Shown here piece by piece: positions 59,468-64,000 of a stretch of 64,000 nucleotides of DNA. The first letter of the stretch is position 1, and each line of letters opens with the position of its first letter. This DNA comes from Pseudarthrobacter sp. NIBRBAC000502770 (GTDB lineage: Bacteria > Actinomycetota > Actinomycetes > Actinomycetales > Micrococcaceae). The translations under genes and the position numbers were made by a program. Below the pieces are notes generated by a model that had not been told where the DNA came from, ran no database searches, and worked only from the letters and a program-made list of their open reading frames with translations. The stretch is taken from assembly GCF_006517815.1 (NCBI RefSeq), contig NZ_CP041198.1, positions 3,038,001 through 3,102,000 on the forward strand, read 5' to 3'.

Positions 59468-60145
59468 ATGGACATCGAGGTACTGCGCCGAGCACCCCTT
59501 TTCGCCACGCTCGACGACGACGCATTCCGGCTGCTGACGGACGAGCTCACCGAGGTGGACCTTTCCCGCGGCGCCTCAGTGTTCCGCGAAGGCGACCAGG
59601 GTGACCAGCTGTACTTCATCGTCTCAGGCAAGGTGAAGCTCGGCCGCACGTCCCCGGACGGCCGCGAGTCCCTCCTGGCCATCCTCGGCCCGGGCGAGCT
59701 CTTCGGCGAGATGGCCCTGTTCGACCCCAGCCCACGCACGGCCACCGCCACCGCTGTGTCCGAAACCCGGCTCGCCGGGCTCAAGAACGAGAGCCTGAAC
59801 GCACTGCTGCGCACCCGCCCCGAGGTCTCGGCCCAGCTGCTGCAGGCCCTGGCCCGCCGCCTGCGCCGCACCAACGACTCCCTCTCGGACCTCGTCTTCT
59901 CGGACGTCCCGGGCCGTGTGGCCAAGGCCCTGCTGGACCTTGCCGACCGCTTCGGCCGCCCGGCCACCGACGGCGTCCTGGTGGCGCACGAGCTCACGCA
60001 GGAAGAACTGGCCCAGCTGGTGGGTGCTTCCCGCGAAACCGTCAACAAGGCCTTGGCCGAGTTCGTCCAGCGCGGCTGGCTCCGGCTCGAGGCCCGCGCC
60101 GTGGTCATCCTGGACATGCAGCGCCTCCGCCAGCGCTCCCGCTAG
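59468..60145 (+). CDS. crp: CRP/FNR family cAMP-responsive regulator (GlxR type)
   Basis: A 225-residue global regulator. The cyclic-nucleotide domain has GELFGEMALFDPSPRTATA with the cAMP-contacting Glu81 and Arg90; the winged helix is ELTQEELAQLVGASRETVNK (about 175-194), with the Arg-Glu-Thr-Val recognition segment. The sequence pattern matches mycobacterial Crp and corynebacterial GlxR, and its position beside marP fits the known neighbourhood. The CRP-like site upstream of acs (46390) is a probable target. The ATG follows CAGGAGATTTC. A strong terminator follows. Confidence 0.93.
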   Translation: MDIEVLRRAPLFATLDDDAFRLLTDELTEVDLSRGASVFREGDQGDQLYFIVSGKVKLGRTSPDGRESLLAILGPGELFGEMALFDPSPRTATATAVSETRLAGLKNESLNALLRTRPEVSAQLLQALARRLRRTNDSLSDLVFSDVPGRVAKALLDLADRFGRPATDGVLVAHELTQEELAQLVGASRETVNKALAEFVQRGWLRLEARAVVILDMQRLRQRSR

Positions 60146-60153
60146 GACCAAGC

Positions 60154-60182
60154 AAAAGGCCGCCCCGAGGGGCGGCCTTTTT
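60154..60182. terminator. Bidirectional intrinsic terminator between crp and arabinofuranosidase gene
   Basis: AAAAGGCCGCCCC / GGGGCGGCCTTTT with a short loop; T run on the plus side and A run on the other, so it can end both convergent transcripts. The clearest intrinsic terminator in the window. Confidence 0.9.
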
Positions 60183-60198
60183 GTTTCCCGAAACAGGT

Positions 60199-61737
60199 CT
60201 AGTTCTTCACAACGTCCAGTTCGACCACCGCCCACGACAACGCGGGCAGGCTGAGCCGAAGCTCAGAGCCGTTCGCCTTGGCACCCTCCAGCTGCTTCAG
60301 GCCCACGCGGTCCGGGTTGTCCTGGTTGTTGATGGTGAACCGGTCACCGCCGTCAGGGATTTCCAGCACTTCCGCCCTGACCACCCGCTGTGCGTCGAAG
60401 CCCCGCAGGCTGACCTCCACGTCCGCCGCCTCCTCGAGCCCGCGGTTGGCAAGGAACAAGGCCACCCGGCCCGTCTCCTCGTTCCAGGTGGCGCTGACAT
60501 CGACCAGGTCCGTATCGCCAAACCGGGTATTGGCGTACTTGTCGGAGTCGACGGACAACCGCAGGATCTGGCCCTTCGCCAGTTCCGCCATCCTGGAGAA
60601 CGGGTGGAAGATCGTTTGCCGCCAGGCCGGACCGTTCTCCTCGCTGAAGATGGGGGCGATGACGTTGACCAGCTGCGCCTGGTTGGCGATCTTGACCCTG
60701 TCGCCGTGCCGGAGCAGCGAGTTAAGCAAAGTTCCGACGACGACGGCGTCCGTCACGTTGTACCTGTCCTCGATGACCCGGGGGTGCTCACGCCAGCCGG
60801 CCTTGGACACGTTGTGCGGCTGGTCCTCCGTGTCCAGGCCCCGCTGGTACCACACGTTCCATTCGTCGAAGGACAGGTTGATGTGCTTCTTGTGCTTGCC
60901 CTTGGCGCGGACCGCGTCTGCGGTGGCAATGACCGACTCGATGAAGTAGTCGGTGTCGACGGCGCTGGCCAGGAAGCTGCCGACGTCCCCGTCGTGCTCC
61001 TGGTAGTAGGCGTGCAGGGAAACATAGTCGACTTCGTCGTAGGCGTGGGTCAGGACGGTCTGCTCCCAGGCCCCGAAAGTAGGCATTCCCGAGTTGGAGC
61101 TTCCGCAGGCCACCAGTTCGATGTCCGGGTCGACGAACCGCATGGCCTTGGCCGCTTCCTGGGCCAGCCGGCCGTACTCCTCTGCCGTCTTGTGGCCGAT
61201 CTGCCAGGGGCCGTCCATTTCATTGCCCAGGCACCAGAGCTTGATGTTGAAGGGGTCCTTGTGGCCGTTTTTGGCGCGCAGGTCCGAAAGGCGGGTGCCG
61301 CCCGGGTGGTTGGCGTATTCGACGATGGCGCGGGCGGCGTCCACTCCCCTGGTTCCCAGGTTGATGGCTTCCATGATTTCGGTACCGGCCTGGCGGGACC
61401 AGTCCACAAATTCGTGGAGGCCGAAGGCGTTGGTTTCCAGGGTGTGCCAGGCCCCGTCAAGCCTGCGCGGCCGGTCTTCGCGGGGGCCAATTCCGTCTTC
61501 CCAGTCGTAGCCCGAGACGAAGTTGCCGCCGGGATAGCGGACCACTGTGGCGCCGAGCTCTTTGACGAGCTTGAGGACGTCTTGGCGGAAGCCGTTTTCG
61601 TCGGCCTCCGGGTGGCCCGGTTCGTAGATGCCGGTATAGACGCAGCGGCCCATGTGCTCCACGAAGGAGCCAAAAAGGCGCCGGGGCACTTCGCCGATGG
61701 TGAAGTCGCGGTCGAGGGTGATTCTGGCGCGGGACAT
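60199..61737 (-). CDS. Alpha-L-arabinofuranosidase (GH51)
   Basis: A 512-residue intracellular enzyme releasing L-arabinose from arabino-oligosaccharides. The barrel motifs are LFGSFVEHMGRCVYTGIYEP, VVRYPGGNFVSGYDW, acid/base Glu173 in CLGNEMDGPWQ and nucleophile Glu292 in SFDEWNVWY. The C-terminal beta domain follows from about residue 390. No signal peptide. Last gene of a leftward operon after two permeases and a binding protein, so it acts on imported oligosaccharides. Confidence 0.96.
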   Translation of the reverse strand: MSRARITLDRDFTIGEVPRRLFGSFVEHMGRCVYTGIYEPGHPEADENGFRQDVLKLVKELGATVVRYPGGNFVSGYDWEDGIGPREDRPRRLDGAWHTLETNAFGLHEFVDWSRQAGTEIMEAINLGTRGVDAARAIVEYANHPGGTRLSDLRAKNGHKDPFNIKLWCLGNEMDGPWQIGHKTAEEYGRLAQEAAKAMRFVDPDIELVACGSSNSGMPTFGAWEQTVLTHAYDEVDYVSLHAYYQEHDGDVGSFLASAVDTDYFIESVIATADAVRAKGKHKKHINLSFDEWNVWYQRGLDTEDQPHNVSKAGWREHPRVIEDRYNVTDAVVVGTLLNSLLRHGDRVKIANQAQLVNVIAPIFSEENGPAWRQTIFHPFSRMAELAKGQILRLSVDSDKYANTRFGDTDLVDVSATWNEETGRVALFLANRGLEEAADVEVSLRGFDAQRVVRAEVLEIPDGGDRFTINNQDNPDRVGLKQLEGAKANGSELRLSLPALSWAVVELDVVKN

Positions 61738-61792
61738 AAGAATGATCTCCTTGGTTGTACGTCAGGCAGGTGGTGGAAAGCGACGGTGGGCG

Positions 61793-62689
61793 TCAGGTGC
61801 CGGCGAGTCCCGTCGTCGCAACGCCCTTGATGATCTGGCGCTGGAAGAACAGGAAAAGCAGGATCAGCGGCAGGGCCGCGAGCAACGCGGACGCCATGTT
61901 CTGGGCGTACTGGATGCCGTAGGCGCTCTTGATGGTCTGCAGCCCCACGGGGAGGGTCAGGACGGACCCGTCGTTGGTGGCAATGAAGGGCCAGAGGAAG
62001 TTGTTCCAGGCGCCGATGAACACGAAGATTGCCACGGCCGCGAGGATGGGGCGGGACAGCGGAAGGATGACCTGGAGGAAAATCCGCATCCGGCTGGCGC
62101 CGTCCATGACCGCGGCTTCTTCGAGTTCGCGCGGGATCTGGTCGAAGAACTTCTTGAGCACGAACACCATGGCCGGATGGATGACCTGCGGCAGGATGAT
62201 GGCCCAGGAGGTATCGATCATGTGCAGTGCCACCATTTGGTAGAACAGCGGGATGATCAGGACCGGCGGGGGAACGATGATGGACGCGATGATCACGGTC
62301 ATCAGGACCTTCTTGCCCCGGAAGTCGATGCGGGACAGCGCGTAGGCCACCAGCGCGGAAATGACCAGCGTGATCACTGTGATGGCCGCCGAGGTGTACA
62401 GCGAATTCCAGGTCCAGAGCGGGATGTTGCCGTCCTGGAACACCTTGACGAAGGCATCGGCGGTGAAGCCCGACGGCGGGATCCAGCTGACCTTCGGAGC
62501 GGCGGCATCAGTTTCGCTCTTGAAAGCGGTGACGGTTGCCCAGGCGAAGGGCACCATCCAGAGGACGGCCAGCAGGGCGGCGACTGCCAGGACCGCAACG
62601 CGGCCGGGGCTCATCCTGCGGCCGTTCCTGCCGCCGGCGGATGGCGTGGCCGTGGAGGGAAGAGGGCGGGCTAGGGTTTCAGTTGCCAT
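61793..62689 (-). CDS. ABC sugar importer permease (MalG type) of the arabinoside locus
   Basis: A 298-residue permease with six predicted helices, starting VAVLAVAALLAVLWMVPFAW. The docking loop is EEAAVMDGASRMRIFLQVIL. Lies three bases downstream of the MalF-type gene and 55 bases before the arabinofuranosidase gene. Partner of the upstream permease and the partial binding protein. Confidence 0.9.
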   Translation of the reverse strand: MATETLARPLPSTATPSAGGRNGRRMSPGRVAVLAVAALLAVLWMVPFAWATVTAFKSETDAAAPKVSWIPPSGFTADAFVKVFQDGNIPLWTWNSLYTSAAITVITLVISALVAYALSRIDFRGKKVLMTVIIASIIVPPPVLIIPLFYQMVALHMIDTSWAIILPQVIHPAMVFVLKKFFDQIPRELEEAAVMDGASRMRIFLQVILPLSRPILAAVAIFVFIGAWNNFLWPFIATNDGSVLTLPVGLQTIKSAYGIQYAQNMASALLAALPLILLFLFFQRQIIKGVATTGLAGT

Positions 62690-62691
62690 GG

Positions 62692-63672
62692 CTATGCACT
62701 CCTGCGGCGGGTGATGAGGAACTGGATGACCGAAACGGCCACGATCAGTCCGAAGAAGATGTAGGAGATGGCTGCCGAGTAGCCCAGCCGGTATCCGGTG
62801 AAGCCGGTTTCGAAGATGTACTGCACCACGGGCCGGGTGGCACCGCCCGGGCCGCCTGCTGTCATTTGGTAGACCTGGTCGAAAATCTTCAGCGACGCCA
62901 GGATCTGGAGGAGCACGATCATCACGGTGGTCGGGGCCAGCTGCGGCAGGGTGATGGAAAAGAACTGCCGCCAGGCACCGGCGCCGTCCAGCGACGCCGC
63001 TTCATAGTGCTGGGCGGGGATGTTCTGCATCGCCGCCAGGTACAGGAGGAAGTTGAAGCCCACCGTCCACCACAGGGTGGCGATGACGATTGCCCACATG
63101 GCTACGCCGGGGTCGTTCAGCCACGCAACTTTCGGCAGCCCGATTTTGGCCAGTGAGTCGTTGATCAGGCCCAGCTGGGGGTTGTACATCCAGGTGAAGA
63201 ACAGGGAGACAACGGTGGAGGCCAGCAGGTACGGGGCAAAGTAGGACAGCCGCCACAGCCATTGCGCGGGCAGTCCGACATTGACCAGGGCGGCCATGAC
63301 CAAGGCAACGACCACCAGCGGGACGGTGCTGATGACCGTGAAGTAAAGGGTGTTGCCCAGCGAATGCCACATGTCGGAGTCGGCGAGGGCTTCGCTGTAG
63401 TTTGTCAGCCCAATCAGGCTGTCGTTGGCCCCGGTAAGGGACTTGCCGGTCAGGCTCATGTACAGCCCGTAAAGGAGGGGCCAGACGAGGAAGACCAGGA
63501 AGAATGCCAGGAACGGCGCGGCAAAGGCCCAGCCGTTGAGGTTGTCCCGGCTTCCCTGGGAACGGGACCCGGCGGTCCTGGACCCCGCCTGCTTGGACAT
63601 TCTTTGGCGGGACAGCCCGGGCAGCGAACCCGCCGGACCCTCGCTGTTGTGTGATGTTGCTACGGAACTCAT
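62692..63672 (-). CDS. ABC sugar importer permease (MalF type) of the arabinoside locus
   Basis: A 326-residue permease. After a Ser/Gly-rich N-terminus the first helix is WAFAAPFLAFFLVFLVWPLL; the docking loop is YEAASLDGAGAWRQFFSITL. The ATG at 63672 follows AGGAG with six-base spacing; an upstream in-frame extension is out of character and overlaps the binding-protein gene. Confidence 0.9.
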   Translation of the reverse strand: MSSVATSHNSEGPAGSLPGLSRQRMSKQAGSRTAGSRSQGSRDNLNGWAFAAPFLAFFLVFLVWPLLYGLYMSLTGKSLTGANDSLIGLTNYSEALADSDMWHSLGNTLYFTVISTVPLVVVALVMAALVNVGLPAQWLWRLSYFAPYLLASTVVSLFFTWMYNPQLGLINDSLAKIGLPKVAWLNDPGVAMWAIVIATLWWTVGFNFLLYLAAMQNIPAQHYEAASLDGAGAWRQFFSITLPQLAPTTVMIVLLQILASLKIFDQVYQMTAGGPGGATRPVVQYIFETGFTGYRLGYSAAISYIFFGLIVAVSVIQFLITRRRSA

Positions 63673-63697
63673 TTGGACTCCTGTGTCGCTTGGCGGT

Positions 63698-64000
63698 TCA
63701 AACCGGGTTGGGACGGGAAAGCAGGGTGTTGGTGCGCCGCACAAAGGCGTCCCAGCCATCAGTTGCCTTGTCGCGGCCGAGGAGCACGTTCTGCACGGTC
63801 TCCGCAAAGTACGATTGCCAGTCGGAGCCCGATCCGCTGAACCAGGCCTCCGGGTCGTAGGCGATGATGTCTGCGGCGTTGGCGTAGTGTATCTGGGGCG
63901 TCAGTTCGCGGTAGGCCTGGGATTGCACCACCGGCTGGAAGGCGGGGATATGTCCTGCCTCGGCCCAGGACAGCGAGCCCTTGAGGATGTCGCTGACGAA
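63698..64000 (-). CDS. ABC sugar-binding protein, C-terminal part (cut by right edge)
   Basis: The last 100 codons of a leftward gene whose start lies beyond the window. The visible sequence (SWAEAGHIPAFQPVVQSQAY, IIAYDPEAWFSGSGSDWQSY, FAETVQNVLLGR, GWDAFVRRTNTLL) has the C-terminal helices typical of family 1 solute-binding proteins. It is the first visible gene of the arabinoside import and hydrolysis operon, 25 bases before the permease start. Confidence 0.8.
   Translation of the reverse strand, partial: FVSDILKGSLSWAEAGHIPAFQPVVQSQAYRELTPQIHYANAADIIAYDPEAWFSGSGSDWQSYFAETVQNVLLGRDKATDGWDAFVRRTNTLLSRPNPV

Noticed and set aside
60181..61830. 549-codon plus-strand frame across the arabinofuranosidase gene
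   Set aside because: GH51 motifs with both catalytic glutamates are on the minus strand.

Overview
The window is high-GC actinobacterial DNA, most likely from a Micrococcaceae soil genus of the Arthrobacter/Pseudarthrobacter type. This rests on the strong G/C third-position bias, frequent GTG starts, ATGA/GTGA start-stop overlaps, a DUF222/HNH (13E12-type) protein, and a core block in the same general order as the Mycobacterium tuberculosis topA, DEAH helicase, Tad, acs, marP, nth, crp neighbourhood. No tRNA, rRNA, CRISPR array, insertion sequence or prophage was recognised.

Left part (1-16914) is mostly accessory carbohydrate catabolism. It opens with the 3' end of a GH42 beta-galactosidase, a small membrane protein and a DUF222/HNH protein. 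A block follows that appears to be one regulon (3429-16914): an orphan sugar-binding lipoprotein divergent from a translationally coupled trio (alpha/beta hydrolase, Gfo/Idh oxidoreductase fused to a PmoA-like domain, and an M24 peptidase-like protein lacking most metal ligands). Facing the trio is a five-gene leftward operon (Gfo/Idh oxidoreductase, NAD-dependent epimerase/dehydrogenase, KdgD, an enolase-superfamily dehydratase, an alpha-ketoglutaric-semialdehyde-type dehydrogenase) that fits oxidative hexuronate/hexarate breakdown to 2-oxoglutarate. A LacI regulator is divergent from that operon. Identical GAAAGCGCTTTC palindromes occur in both divergent promoter regions.

Middle part (16940-46141) is mainly core genes: a FadR-type regulator and L-lactate dehydrogenase with two TGGT-N3-ACCA operators, an ArsR-type regulator, an AcuC-like deacetylase, KtrAB potassium uptake, proC, a Ppx/GppA phosphatase, SseB-like protein, topA, a methyltransferase, two related lipoproteins, trhO, a GNAT protein, a DEAH helicase facing a Tad pilus/secretion cluster (its TadB gene is frameshifted), a DNA-polymerase-I-like protein, a DUF1508 protein, a Nudix CoA pyrophosphatase, nth and an Ala/Pro-rich membrane protein.

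Right part (46550-64000) has acs with a CRP/GlxR-type site, then an apparent insertion: a DeoR regulator and an alpha-galactoside locus (LacI, Gfo/Idh dehydrogenase, ABC importer, GH36 alpha-galactosidase), then aroQ. The core resumes with marP and crp. The window ends in a leftward arabinoside operon: ABC binding protein (cut by the right edge), two permeases and a GH51 arabinofuranosidase.

Limits: all family calls come from reading motifs and translated sequence by eye. No database search, structure prediction or alignment was run.
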